From Methylophaga sp. (GTDB lineage Bacteria > Pseudomonadota > Gammaproteobacteria > Nitrosococcales > Methylophagaceae), in contig NZ_JAUSCC010000110.1 of NCBI RefSeq assembly GCF_030651745.1, positions 1-42,703 on the forward strand: a DNA stretch of 42,703 bases. Reading direction: 5' to 3'. Positions within the stretch are counted from its first letter, which is position 1. Each line of letters starts with the position of its first letter. The position numbers and the translations under genes are program-made. Under the pieces are notes generated by a model that saw only the letters and a list, made by a program, of their open reading frames with translations, did not search any database and was not told the origin of the DNA. Positions 25,809-34,174 of this stretch are shown in pieces.

Positions 25809-26768
25809 ATGAACCTGCTATTGGAAAACGTAAAACAGCGAAGTGGTATCGGTCAGAAAAAAGATATCGCTGCTGTCAGCCGGATGTTAAGTCAGCAAAC
25901 AACCGTGCTGGATTATCCCAATGGTGATGATTGCGCCGTAATAAAACGTGATGACGGTTATGGGCTCGTTGCCATTGAAGGCTTTATGTCTGATTTTGTG
26001 AAACGGGATCCGTGGTTTGCCGGCTGGTGCGGCGTTATGGTGAATCTCAGTGATATTGCTGCAATGGGCGGCAGAGCAGATGCCGTGGTCAATGCGTTAT
26101 GGGCCAAAGATGAAGCCGCGATGGTGCCGATCATGGAAGGGATGGTTGCCGCCTCAGATACCTATGGCATTCCGATAGTGGGTGGCCATACCCATCTGAA
26201 AGGCAAAAATCAGCAACTGGCTGTTTCCATTGTTGGACATGCCAAAAGCTTGTTAAGCAGCTTTGCCGCCAAGCCAGGGCAAAACCTGATAGCAGCGATT
26301 GATTTGCGTGGCAGCTTCCGCAAGCCATTCCTCAATTGGAATGCCGCCACGACAGCACCGGCAGAAAGATTAAGAGGCGATATCGCCTTACTGCCCCAGA
26401 TCGCCGAATCTGGTCTGGCGATCGCGGCGAAAGATATCAGTCAGGCGGGATTGTTCGGCACCATTTTAATGTTGCTGGAAAGCTCTTCCGTTGGCGCTTC
26501 CATTCAGTTAGGCGCTATCCCTAAACCTTTAGGTGTTGATTGGGAAGACTGGTTGTGTGCCTTTCCCAGTTTCGGTTTCATCCTCACGGCAGATGACGAG
26601 CAGCTGCCTCAATTACTGAGCTGTTTTGAAGCACGTCAGATAGCAGCAGCCAAAATTGGTGAAATCACTGACAGCGAACAGCTTTGGGTACATGGCGATG
26701 GCAACGCACATTTGTTCTGGGATCTCAACGAAACCTCACTCACAGAACTTAAACAAAACTTTTTATGA
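25809..26768 (+). CDS. nitF: Nit1C AIR-synthase-like protein, Sll0787 family
   Basis: This 319-residue protein of the PurM/HypE/ThiL/SelD superfamily binds ATP and phosphorylates or cyclises a carbonyl or amine intermediate. Motifs: PNGDDCAVIKRDDGYGLV near the N-terminus (metal and ATP acids), MVNLSDIAAMGGRADAVVN, and VGGHTHLKG. It lies two bases after the GNAT gene. The precise substrate is not established; ATP-dependent cyclisation or dehydration steps are usual for relatives. Confidence 0.9.
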   Translation: MNLLLENVKQRSGIGQKKDIAAVSRMLSQQTTVLDYPNGDDCAVIKRDDGYGLVAIEGFMSDFVKRDPWFAGWCGVMVNLSDIAAMGGRADAVVNALWAKDEAAMVPIMEGMVAASDTYGIPIVGGHTHLKGKNQQLAVSIVGHAKSLLSSFAAKPGQNLIAAIDLRGSFRKPFLNWNAATTAPAERLRGDIALLPQIAESGLAIAAKDISQAGLFGTILMLLESSSVGASIQLGAIPKPLGVDWEDWLCAFPSFGFILTADDEQLPQLLSCFEARQIAAAKIGEITDSEQLWVHGDGNAHLFWDLNETSLTELKQNFL

Positions 26769-26781
26769 GAAGGAAATAACC

Positions 26782-27081
26782 ATGCCTCAAATGTACTTTC
26801 ATGTGAAATGGCCGGATGAAAAAATCGATTACTGCTACTCACCATCATCAGTGATCCTTAGCTATCTTGAAGTCGGCAAAACCTATGCGTTAAACGAATT
26901 TATGCAACGTGCTGAAAACGCCCTTAATGAAGCAAGTGAACGTGTTAATGCCAAATATGGCTATCACTGTTCCAGTGCCATGGACCAACTCAGCTCGCTC
27001 AAAACCAAAGCGAAACAGTTTAATGATCACCAAAGCCCTGAGGTCACCGTGCTCAATATTACTGATCAATTAGCTCAATAA
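26782..27081 (+). CDS. nitG: Nit1C small protein, MSMEG_0570 family
   Basis: This 99-residue protein (MPQMYFHVKWPDEKIDYCYS start) has the conserved pattern of nitrogen-starvation response proteins associated with Nit1C. It has no signal peptide or TM; a cysteine follows the Trp-Pro-Asp motif and a second is near residue 55. I chose the ATG at 26782 because GAGAAGGAAATAACC precedes it; the longer frame overlaps the previous gene. The function is not established. Confidence 0.9.
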   Translation: MPQMYFHVKWPDEKIDYCYSPSSVILSYLEVGKTYALNEFMQRAENALNEASERVNAKYGYHCSSAMDQLSSLKTKAKQFNDHQSPEVTVLNITDQLAQ

Positions 27082-27109
27082 CGTTCAAAGCATTTGGCAG
27101 GAGACAAAT

Positions 27110-28384
27110 ATGACAAAAGAAACCATTAACGCGCATCACAGTGTGATCATTGTCGGCGGCGGTCAGGCCGGTTTATCGGTTAGCTACTATTTACAACAAG
27201 CCAAAATAGATCATCTGGTGATTGAAAAAGACACCATGATGAGCACATGGCGAGATCAACGCTGGGACAGCTTCACACTGGTCACGCCAAACTGGCAGTG
27301 TAATTTGCCGGGACACCCATACGATGGTGACGATCCCAAAGGCTTTATGAATAAGCAGCAAATCATTGATTACCTCGGCCGGTTTGCCGAGAAGGTCAAT
27401 CCACCGGTTATTGAACATGTTGCCATCCTCAAAGTTACTTCTGATCATTCCGGGAAATATAAGATTGAGACAACGGCGGGATGCTATACAGCCGATCAGG
27501 TCGTAGTCGCATCAGGTGGTTATCGGGTGCCGATTATTCCCCGAATGGCCGAAAAGATCCCGGCATCAGTGATGCAAATTCATTCAGAAAAGTATATGAA
27601 CCCACAGCAACTACCGGATGGTGCAACCTTGGTCGTTGGCTCAGGTCAGTCCGGAGCTCAAATCGCAGAAGATATTCATTTAACCGGTAAAAAAGTCTAT
27701 CTGGCCACCGGAGATGCGCCTCGTGTTGCCCGGTTCTATCGCGGCAAAGATGTAGTGGAATGGCTGCACGACATGAAATATTACGATATCTCTGTTGATG
27801 AACATCCCTTGCGTGAAGGCGTTCGTGATAACACTAACCACTATGTCACCGGCCGTGATGGTGGTCGCGAAATCGATCTACGTAAATTTGCCACCCAAGG
27901 CATGGAACTGTTTGGCTTAATGCAAGATTTTGATGGCGAAAACCTGATTTTCAAACCGGATCTACAGGCGAATCTGGAGCATGCCGATAAGGTTTACCTG
28001 AATATAAATGCGCGTATCGATAAATATATTGAAGAAAACAACATCAATGCACCGGTCGAAGCGCCCTACAAAACGGTATGGCAACCCGAAACAGAACGAG
28101 AAAAGCTCAATCTGGTCCAGTCAGGTATTACCAGCATTATCTGGTGTATCGGTTTCAGCCCGGACTTCAGTTGGCTGGATGCGCCGGTATTCAATGGCAA
28201 AGGACATCCACAACATACCCGTGGTGTCACCAACAAACTCGGCTTGTATTTCATCGGCCTGCCATGGCTTTACACCTGGGGCTCAGGTCGTTTTTCTGGC
28301 ATAGACCGCGACGCTGCCTATCTGGTCGAGAATATCGTTGATACCCAAAAAAAGCTGCAACAGCAACTGGAGCTTAGCGCCTGA
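27110..28384 (+). CDS. nitH: Nit1C flavin-dependent oxidoreductase, MSMEG_0569 family
   Basis: This 424-residue flavoprotein monooxygenase has two dinucleotide-binding sites: VIIVGGGQAGLSVSYYL at the N-terminus for FAD and LVVGSGQSGAQIAE near residue 178 for NAD(P)H, with the FMO-like motif SGGYRVP between. It likely oxidises the amine or nitrile intermediate of the pathway. It is the last cluster gene; AGGAG lies before the ATG. No terminator is seen directly after it, but a strong hairpin lies 290 bases downstream. Confidence 0.92.
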   Translation: MTKETINAHHSVIIVGGGQAGLSVSYYLQQAKIDHLVIEKDTMMSTWRDQRWDSFTLVTPNWQCNLPGHPYDGDDPKGFMNKQQIIDYLGRFAEKVNPPVIEHVAILKVTSDHSGKYKIETTAGCYTADQVVVASGGYRVPIIPRMAEKIPASVMQIHSEKYMNPQQLPDGATLVVGSGQSGAQIAEDIHLTGKKVYLATGDAPRVARFYRGKDVVEWLHDMKYYDISVDEHPLREGVRDNTNHYVTGRDGGREIDLRKFATQGMELFGLMQDFDGENLIFKPDLQANLEHADKVYLNINARIDKYIEENNINAPVEAPYKTVWQPETEREKLNLVQSGITSIIWCIGFSPDFSWLDAPVFNGKGHPQHTRGVTNKLGLYFIGLPWLYTWGSGRFSGIDRDAAYLVENIVDTQKKLQQQLELSA

Positions 28385-28675
28385 AATGATAAGGTTTTAC
28401 CAATATGATAGGGTAGCCACCCTGTGCTTTTTGGACTTGGAAGGAGGATAGTAGCTGCGGTACTTTTGGCGAGGTAGTGAGTGAATGCCGAAAACAGAGA
28501 ACGCACCTAAAAAAACAATCGTTATTGAAATACGATAAGTCCCACACAAGTCAAAAACACCAAATGCATCGTATAACTATGTGTAACACCACGACAAATG
28601 TGGTTAAACTCAGCTCCATCTGACTTGATGGAGCAAGACATGGAAGCCCAGCTCATACCTATATCCCCTATAGCG

Positions 28676-28712
28676 AAAAATAATCGTGAATCATTCACGA
28701 TTATTTTTTATG
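28676..28712 (+). terminator. strong hairpin terminator
   Basis: AAAAATAATCGTGAA (28676-28690) and TTCACGATTATTTTT (28694-28708) form a 15-bp stem with a three-base loop and T-run. It is the only clear feature of the 28385-28801 gap apart from a GCTCCATC/GATGGAGC hairpin at 28613-28634. It insulates the Nit1C cluster from the cassette array. Confidence 0.88.
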
Positions 28713-28801
28713 TCTGAGATGACTACCTTTAAATTTATCAATTTTTCAATAGGTTATGAAGAATGGACAAACTTGATGAAAAAATATGATCCATTCACGT
28801 T

Positions 28802-29098
28802 ATGAATACACTACCTAAACACTGGAAGACCTTAAGCGAGGAAGAGTCGCTTAAATTCTCAGACGAGCTTCAAAAAGAGGTCAACGAGGCCCACTCTTTG
28901 TATGGAACTCCAGCACGCGCAATTGCACGCCATGAAAAGCTAGATGATTTCTTATTTGAAACGCCCTCATCAGTCACTCCATACGTTGTGGTTCATCTAA
29001 CCTGGCAAAAAGAAAGCTCGCCAAAGTGGCCCACCACAGTAGCCTTTTCAAGCCTTGAAGATTTTGAAAGAAATGGCTATGAGCGGTTGTATGAGTGA
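28802..29098 (+). CDS. cassette protein of unknown function
   Basis: I do not recognise this 98-residue cytoplasmic protein. It has a polar helical start (WKTLSEEESLKFSDELQKEV) and a C-terminal Trp-rich stretch (VVVHLTWQKESSPKWP). It is followed within three bases by an attC-like site, so it behaves as the first visible cassette. There is no clear ribosome binding site before the ATG at 28802. Confidence 0.65.
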   Translation: MNTLPKHWKTLSEEESLKFSDELQKEVNEAHSLYGTPARAIARHEKLDDFLFETPSSVTPYVVVHLTWQKESSPKWPTTVAFSSLEDFERNGYERLYE

Positions 29099-29100
29099 GC

Positions 29101-29176
29101 AGCTAACAACTGGTTCAAGCCACTCGCTTCGCTCGCTCGGGACTGCGTTCCGCAGCCCCTTAACCAAACGTCCGAA
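29101..29176 (+). repeat. attC-like site 1, degenerate right box
   Basis: The left box AGCTAAC (29101-29107) and palindromic arms (GGTTCAAGCC and a CCCCTTAACC partner) are present, but the right box reads ACGTCCG instead of GTTRRRY. It may be inactive. Confidence 0.65.
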
Positions 29177-29197
29177 TAAGGTTCCGAGAAGTTAAAG

Positions 29198-29317
29198 GTG
29201 GCTGTCCAATTGGCTAATGCGTCTATTCCAAAAGCATATCCTCTGTTAGACATTTTCATGCGAGAGGTCGATGTCATTGACCCTTCGTACTCAATCGAAG
29301 CCCGAGAAAATGCATAA
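29198..29317 (+). CDS. possible 39-residue cassette remnant
   Basis: A GTG-initiated frame between two attC-like sites encodes VAVQLANASIPKAYPLLDIF and about 20 further residues, and its TAA lies inside the next attC box. It has no good ribosome binding site. It is probably the 3' end of a cassette gene truncated on the left, since it begins soon after a degenerate attC. I do not recognise it. Confidence 0.3.
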   Translation: MAVQLANASIPKAYPLLDIFMREVDVIDPSYSIEARENA

Positions 29318-29371
29318 CAATTTCAGGCACAGGGACAAAATTTTCGCTGCGCTACAATTTTGGCGTTATGT
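29312..29371 (+). repeat. attC site 2
   Basis: GCATAAC (29312-29318) and GTTATGT (29365-29371) flank a 60-base imperfect palindrome with a CAAAATT core arm. It is a typical short attC. Confidence 0.82.
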
Positions 29372-29409
29372 GTTCTATATAGGTTTTTAACATCAGTGTT
29401 GGGAGAAAT

Positions 29410-30084
29410 ATGATGTCAAGCGAGATAGAAACCCTCGGGAGGTTATATTTATGGCAAGTAGCACTTAATAGAATTAATGACCTTTTGGCACTTAGACTAC
29501 GAGTTGATCGTTTCTGTAACACAGGAAGACCACAGAACATCACTGAAATATATGATAAAGAGCGCGCAAGGTTAAAAACCGGTCTGCGACTTGAAGGAGA
29601 AGCATTAGATAGCTTTGAAGATGAACATGGCTCTTTATTCCCCGATATCCATGATGTTCATCTGATTGATGAGTTGATCACTGAAGAAATAATCATCAAA
29701 TTTTGCACTATTTTTAACGGAGGTTATGGGAGGCCAGGAGTCATTTCTGATAATAAAAAAACATTCTGGGAACCCATTCTTGATGAGGTGATTTCAGAGG
29801 CATTTTCTGACGACGTTAAAGAAAGTTTTTACGAGTTTATAGAAAAATCCAGAACATATCGTAATCAGCAAGGCGCTCACTTTGACCAAGGGAGTTTTTA
29901 TATGGCACATGGTAATGAAGACGGGCTTGTATATCACGTGGGCTGGAGTAGCGCTTTGCTTAGCTTTAACTGGGGTTTTGTAGCTGAAACTATTCCCAAG
30001 TTTAATAAATCTTTAAATGGCTATATTAAAAAACTACAACAAGAATATGTTAGACGTGAATTAGATGGTAGCTCAAACACATAA
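29410..30084 (+). CDS. cassette protein with HEPN-like motif
   Basis: I do not know this 224-residue protein. It is mostly helical, with an aromatic-rich middle. The segment EKSRTYRNQQGAHFDQG carries Arg-Asn-x4-His, the pattern of the catalytic motif of HEPN ribonucleases. HEPN proteins are often toxins or phage-defence effectors, and integron cassettes often carry such genes. There is no separate nucleotidyltransferase antitoxin next to it. GGGAGAAAT precedes the ATG at 29410. Its stop overlaps the left box of the following attC. A motif match in one short stretch is weak evidence, so function is tentative. Confidence 0.65.
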   Translation: MMSSEIETLGRLYLWQVALNRINDLLALRLRVDRFCNTGRPQNITEIYDKERARLKTGLRLEGEALDSFEDEHGSLFPDIHDVHLIDELITEEIIIKFCTIFNGGYGRPGVISDNKKTFWEPILDEVISEAFSDDVKESFYEFIEKSRTYRNQQGAHFDQGSFYMAHGNEDGLVYHVGWSSALLSFNWGFVAETIPKFNKSLNGYIKKLQQEYVRRELDGSSNT

Positions 30085-30164
30085 CAATCGCAGGCAAGGC
30101 GACGGTTTTTCCGATGCGGCTACGCCTTCACTACAAAACCGCCCTTGCTGCGGGCGCGTTATGT
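30079..30164 (+). repeat. attC site 3
   Basis: ACATAAC (30079-30085) is the exact complement of GTTATGT (30158-30164), and arms GGCAAGG/CCCTTGC and GGTTTT/AAAACC lie between. It is the clearest attC in the array. Confidence 0.9.
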
Positions 30165-30191
30165 GCCAGATGAAGTTAAAGGACACGGATA

Positions 30192-30683
30192 ATGTCAGGT
30201 AAAAGTTTAAACGCTCGGATATCTGCCTACAAAGAGGCTTTCGCGAGCGGAGAGATTCAAAAAACCTACCAAAACTTGGTCGGTATTGTTCAAAATCTTA
30301 GAACTGATTTTTCAAAAACGTATATAGGTGAGTACTCAGTAGCAAACGTGCTGCATGGCTATATAGATTTCACTTATTTTTATCTGCAAAATGATTACCT
30401 TAAAAAGCACAAACTTAAGCTAGCTATCGTACTTAATCATCATCAAGCTCACTTTGAGCTTTGGCTGCTTGGACAAACAAAGCACGTTCAGATTGGTTAC
30501 TGGGAAAAATTGAAAGGTGCGAAGTGGGTAAACGAAAATACAATGCCGGAATGGTCAATTTTTGAAATTGTAATGCTTGCCAATCCTGATTTTGACAATA
30601 CTGAGAAGCTATCAGAATCTATTCACAGTTCATTTAGAGTTCTGTCAAAAGATATTTTTGACACACTCACGGCATACGAGTAG
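30192..30683 (+). CDS. cassette protein, possibly DUF7000-like
   Basis: This 163-residue protein begins KSLNARISAYKEAFASGEI, with conserved-looking blocks FTYFYLQNDYLKKHKLKLAI, HHQAHFELWLLG and IGYWEKLKG. I recall similar small proteins as DUF7000 and as common integron cassette products, but this is recall, not a search. It has no signal or TM. AAGGACACGG lies upstream of the ATG. It is bounded by attC sites 3 and 4. Confidence 0.65.
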   Translation: MSGKSLNARISAYKEAFASGEIQKTYQNLVGIVQNLRTDFSKTYIGEYSVANVLHGYIDFTYFYLQNDYLKKHKLKLAIVLNHHQAHFELWLLGQTKHVQIGYWEKLKGAKWVNENTMPEWSIFEIVMLANPDFDNTEKLSESIHSSFRVLSKDIFDTLTAYE

Positions 30684-30687
30684 TGGC

Positions 30688-30786
30688 ATATAACAAGTTG
30701 CTTAATTTCGTTTCGGCCACAAACAGCGTGGCCTCCACGGGGCTGCCTACGCTACGCTGCGGCGGCGCATCAGCAAAGCGTTAGGC
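30688..30786 (+). repeat. attC site 4
   Basis: ATATAAC (30688-30694) and GTTAGGC (30780-30786) flank a 99-base region with a CGGCCAC/GTGGCC arm and a GC-rich CTGCCTACGCTACGCTGCGG loop. Confidence 0.82.
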
Positions 30787-30800
30787 ATTAAGGAAGTCAT

Positions 30801-31445
30801 ATGGAACCACATTTCCTTGCATCCCAGTTGCGCTGTCCCAGTGGTACGGAAGCGTTAGATGTTGCGCAGAAGATGAATGAAGCCAACGGGTCGCTCAACC
30901 ATAAATGCATCGATCTTTTGCAACTAAGGTCATCAGATTCATTGTTGGAAATTGGTCCGGGCAATGGCGCATTTGTCGGCGATATTTTTAATGCGGCTGA
31001 CAAAATCTCCTATGTGGGGATCGACTGGTCGAGTGAGATGGTTGCCGAGGCTGAACGTCTCAATGAACATTTGGTTGAACAGGAATGTGTGCGGTTTCAG
31101 CAGGGAAGTTCTGATCAGCTTCCCTTTGAAGCTGGTTTTTTCGATAAAGTTCTGACAGTTCATACGTTGTATTTCTGGGAAATGCCCGGAGATCATCTTG
31201 CGGAAATTAGGCGGGTAATGAAACCAGCGGGCCTATTTTGTATTGCCTTCGGAGATAGTTCCTTTATGAAGAAGCTGCCGTTCACGCCATATGGCTTTCA
31301 TCTCTATGATGAAGCAGAAGTTTGTACACTACTGCGTTCTTTCGAATTTCAAATAATGGACACTTATCAACATAAAGAAAGCGGGTTCAGTAATGCAGGC
31401 GACCTTGTGGACAAGATCTTTAATATCATTGTTTGCAAGGCCTAA
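30801..31445 (+). CDS. SAM-dependent methyltransferase (cassette)
   Basis: This 214-residue class I methyltransferase has motif I LLEIGPGNGAFVGD, GIDWSSEMV for the ribose acid, QLPFEAGFFDKVLTVHTLYF, and the post-motif EIRRVMKPAG. It is of the UbiE/Methyltransf_11 type. The substrate is unknown. AGGAAG lies seven bases before the ATG. Its stop overlaps an unusually short attC-like site, so it may be a fused double cassette with the next gene. Confidence 0.82.
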   Translation: MEPHFLASQLRCPSGTEALDVAQKMNEANGSLNHKCIDLLQLRSSDSLLEIGPGNGAFVGDIFNAADKISYVGIDWSSEMVAEAERLNEHLVEQECVRFQQGSSDQLPFEAGFFDKVLTVHTLYFWEMPGDHLAEIRRVMKPAGLFCIAFGDSSFMKKLPFTPYGFHLYDEAEVCTLLRSFEFQIMDTYQHKESGFSNAGDLVDKIFNIIVCKA

Positions 31446-31467
31446 CAATGCCATGCACGCGTTACAC
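31440..31467 (+). repeat. shortened attC-like site 5
   Basis: GCCTAAC (31440-31446) is followed by GTTACAC (31461-31467) after only 14 bases. The middle of the site is missing, so it should not fold into a working attC. Confidence 0.55.
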
Positions 31468-31475
31468 ATAAATTT

Positions 31476-31901
31476 ATGACCATAACTTATCGAATTGCTC
31501 AAGCCGTCGATGTTCCTAAGCTTGTACATTTGATGGAGGAGCTCGGATACAGCACCAGTGACGTGGCGCTGGGCGAAGTGATAAGCGCAATTCGTCAAGG
31601 CCACGGCGAAGTGTTTGTGGCAGAGTCGGGTGGCAGCGCTGTAGGCTGCATCAACGCCATAATCGATGTCAGGTTGGCGGAAGGTAAAGTTGGCGAAATC
31701 GCAAGCTTGGTTGTCCTGGAGAACTATCGTGGCAGGGGAGTAGGCAAGATGCTGCTTGAGTATGCCGAACATTGGCTGAGTACCAGAGTCAAATCGGTCC
31801 GCATCCGTGCCAATACTAAACGGGATGACGCACATGGCTTTTATGCGGCTTCAGGCTACACCCATATCAAAGACCAAAGGGTGTTTATTAAAAATGTGTA
31901 A
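31476..31901 (+). CDS. GNAT acetyltransferase (cassette)
   Basis: This 141-residue GNAT has the early MTITYRIAQAVDVPKLVHLM, the acetyl-CoA pocket sequence VVLENYRGRGVGKMLLEYAE and the late GFYAASGYTHIKDQ. It is of AAC(3)-I/ribosomal-type size, but the acceptor cannot be told, and drug resistance should not be assumed. The start has no good ribosome binding site and follows the shortened attC by eight bases; coupling to the upstream methyltransferase is possible. Confidence 0.82.
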   Translation: MTITYRIAQAVDVPKLVHLMEELGYSTSDVALGEVISAIRQGHGEVFVAESGGSAVGCINAIIDVRLAEGKVGEIASLVVLENYRGRGVGKMLLEYAEHWLSTRVKSVRIRANTKRDDAHGFYAASGYTHIKDQRVFIKNV

Positions 31902-31973
31902 CAAAGCGAACCAATCGCCGCTTTCGGTGGCTGGGACGCTCGAAAGATCGCGCCCTTGTGCGCGGCGTTAGAA
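31896..31973 (+). repeat. attC site 6
   Basis: GTGTAAC (31896-31902) and GTTAGAA (31967-31973) flank a 78-base imperfect palindrome with GCGCCC/GGGACGC-like arms. It overlaps the GNAT stop. Confidence 0.82.
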
Positions 31974-32014
31974 GTCAATTCGTGCCAAGAAATAATGCCC
32001 GAGGGTTCAAGTAG

Positions 32015-32881
32015 ATGATCAAGAGCATCATTAAAAAATCTGAAATCATTTCTGATGGAAATGACAAGGTCGTGCCTTGGTGGAGTTTTACAAAAACGGT
32101 TATAGCGTGTGCCATATTGAAGTTTTCTGAACAAGGTAAAGTTAATTTGGATGACTGCCTTGAAGGCAAAAACTTTACCTATAGACAATTACTTCAACAC
32201 ACATCCGGATTAAAGGATTACGGCGCGCTACCTGAATATCACCAAGCTGTCGAAAGAGGCGATGAGCCTTGGTCTGTCAGAGAGTTATTTGATCGGCTTA
32301 ACGTAAATGAATTAATGTTTGAACCTGGTCAAGGGTGGAGCTATTCCAATATTGGCTACCTCTATTTAAAGCGTGAATTGGAGCGCATTGGAGATAGTGA
32401 TCTGGCCACAGTTTTAAATTCAATTCTATTTACGCCTCTAGACCTAAACGATGTGGTGTTAATTACAACACCAAAAGAATTCACAGAACTGGCGTTATCA
32501 AAAGCCGATTACGATCCGGGATGGTGCTTTCATGGCCTGATTGCTGGAACAACTGCATCAGCAGCACGGCTCTTGCATTCGTTGTCTTCTGTCGAAATTA
32601 TAAAAGCCGATACACTATCTGAAATGTTGTCCCCCTATAAACTCAATTTTGATATGGGAAATCGTCCATGCCGTAATCCCGCTATGGGGCTTGGTCTAAT
32701 GATGGATTATGACGATGATGTAGAGAGTTATGGACATACGGGGCAAGGGCCAGGAAGTACGATCGCTGTCTACCATTTTACTAAGGCTGAGCCTATAACG
32801 ATTGCTGTATTCGAAGAAACAACCGATATGGCTGTAGTAGAAAATGAAGTGGCTAACAATGCACTACTTAGCCGAAGCTAA
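32015..32881 (+). CDS. serine hydrolase, beta-lactamase/DD-peptidase fold (cassette)
   Basis: This 288-residue protein of the class C beta-lactamase-like family has the SxxK motif as SFTK near residue 24, YSN as WSYSNIGYLYL and a third motif HTGQGPG in place of KTG near 247. The HTG variant is common in D-aminopeptidases and esterases of this fold, so an esterase or peptidase is more likely than a true beta-lactamase. It has no signal peptide visible and starts close to the SxxK motif, so the N-terminus could be truncated by cassette formation. It is the last cassette before a degraded attC. Confidence 0.82.
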   Translation: MIKSIIKKSEIISDGNDKVVPWWSFTKTVIACAILKFSEQGKVNLDDCLEGKNFTYRQLLQHTSGLKDYGALPEYHQAVERGDEPWSVRELFDRLNVNELMFEPGQGWSYSNIGYLYLKRELERIGDSDLATVLNSILFTPLDLNDVVLITTPKEFTELALSKADYDPGWCFHGLIAGTTASAARLLHSLSSVEIIKADTLSEMLSPYKLNFDMGNRPCRNPAMGLGLMMDYDDDVESYGHTGQGPGSTIAVYHFTKAEPITIAVFEETTDMAVVENEVANNALLSRS

Positions 32882-32906
32882 CAAACCCGTATTGTAGGCG
32901 TTCAAG
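32876..32906 (+). repeat. truncated attC-like site 7
   Basis: The left box AGCTAAC overlaps the serine hydrolase stop; GGCGTTCAAG (32898-32907) resembles a right box, but the palindrome is almost gone. It marks the right end of the array. Confidence 0.5.
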
Positions 32907-33882
32907 CCATTGCTTGCGCTGTAATTTCGATAGAACGTTGCCGCTTTGAGGTATCAAAGATATCGGTGACGATCATTAGCTCATCAGCTTCCGTTTTTTC
33001 GATAAGCTTATGCAAACCATCTTGTACGGTCTCACGGCTACCAATGACACTGCAATCTAGCATTTGTCCTGCTTGAGCCTTTTCCTGCGGAGACCAGTAG
33101 GATTCTATATCGTCGATTGGGGGCTGCATCAAGCCACGAGTACCGCGGAAGAGGTCAGTAAAGGACATTTGCTGTGATGTTGCCAAGTAGCGAGCTTCCT
33201 CGTCAGTTTCGGCCGCGATCACATTGACTCCGATCATTGCGTATGGCTTATCCAGCTGTGCCGATGGTTTGAAATTCATACGATAGACCTTAAGCGCCTG
33301 ATGCAGCGCTTGCGGTGCAAAATGAGAGGCAAAACCATAAGGCAGCCCCAGACTTGCCGCCAGTTGTGCACCGAATAGGCTGGAGCCCAATATCCAAATA
33401 GGCACATTGCTTCCTGAACCGGGTACTGCCTCAATTCGTTGGGAGGCTCCTTTGGGTGCAAGAAAAGCTTGCAATTCCTGCACATCTTGTGGGAAATGAT
33501 CCGCGTTGGCGGGATCTCGACGCAAGGCTCGCAAGGTCATTTGGTCAGTCCCGGGAGCGCGGCCCAATCCAAGATCGATACGGCCGGGGAAAAGGGCTTC
33601 CAATGTACCGAACTGTTCGGCAATCACATATGGCGCGTGATTAGGCAGCATGATGCCACCGGCACCAACGCGAATGCTACTAGTCCCCGCGGCGATATGA
33701 CCAATGACGACCGAGGTAGCCGCAGTAGTAACACCAGGCATATTATGATGCTCCGCTACCCAAATGCGATTGTAACCCAGTCGCTCAGCATGCTGAGCAA
33801 GCGTCCGGGCATCATTAAGAGCCGTTCGGCGGTCAGAGCCTTGGCGTACACGGCCAAGTTCCAGAATAGATAGCGGAATCAT
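32902..33882 (-). CDS. LLM-class flavin-dependent oxidoreductase
   Basis: This 326-residue luciferase-like monooxygenase of the MsnO8/YhbW subgroup uses reduced FMN. Signatures: the early [43 protein letters not shown], the [17 protein letters not shown] segment and [12 protein letters not shown] near the end. I chose the ATG at 33880-33882; the longer frame would start at TTG with no better ribosome binding site. The substrate is unknown. It points back toward the cassette array, and its stop touches the last attC remnant. Confidence 0.9.
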   Translation of the reverse strand: MIPLSILELGRVRQGSDRRTALNDARTLAQHAERLGYNRIWVAEHHNMPGVTTAATSVVIGHIAAGTSSIRVGAGGIMLPNHAPYVIAEQFGTLEALFPGRIDLGLGRAPGTDQMTLRALRRDPANADHFPQDVQELQAFLAPKGASQRIEAVPGSGSNVPIWILGSSLFGAQLAASLGLPYGFASHFAPQALHQALKVYRMNFKPSAQLDKPYAMIGVNVIAAETDEEARYLATSQQMSFTDLFRGTRGLMQPPIDDIESYWSPQEKAQAGQMLDCSVIGSRETVQDGLHKLIEKTEADELMIVTDIFDTSKRQRSIEITAQAMA

Positions 33883-34174
33883 ATGTAATTTCAACTCATT
33901 TTGTGTTGTTGACTCTGACTACGGTAACACTTGAGATCGAGTTTGTAAGGCAATCCATAAAACTTACCGCTAACGATTAAATAGCAATGACTTGCAGAAC
34001 TATGTTGAGGATTAGCAGGGAAAGTTAAGTATCAATTCTGTAGCGACAGTCAGAGATGCGAATCCTTTCAAGTGAAACTGAGGCCGGGATCCTAAGTTAT
34101 ACTTACAAGTCTTGCCCCGCAATCGAACAAGCAGCGGGGAAACAGCCTTTTTTCCCGCCGCATCTGGAGCACCA

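Larger units (their letters stand above)
28802..32906 (+). mobile_element. integron gene-cassette array without integrase (CALIN)
   Basis: At least six reading frames, all on the plus strand, are separated by attC-like sites with RYYYAAC and GTTRRRY boxes and imperfect palindromes between. Full-length sites are at 29312, 30079, 30688 and 31896; degenerate or short ones are at 29101, 31440 and 32876. Genes nearly touch or overlap the site after them (29410-30084 overlaps its attC), as in real cassettes. No tyrosine integrase with an IntI-type insertion is visible in this window, so this is a cluster of attC sites lacking an integrase, or its integrase is elsewhere. Mobility by a host or trans-acting IntI is inference. 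Confidence 0.85.

Noticed and set aside
32015..32881. Serine hydrolase cassette as a beta-lactamase resistance gene
   Set aside because: The third motif is HTG, there is no signal peptide, and the fold is shared by esterases and peptidases.
28802..32906. Repeats between cassette genes as a CRISPR array
   Set aside because: The repeats are imperfect palindromes of variable length separated by whole genes, which is the attC pattern.
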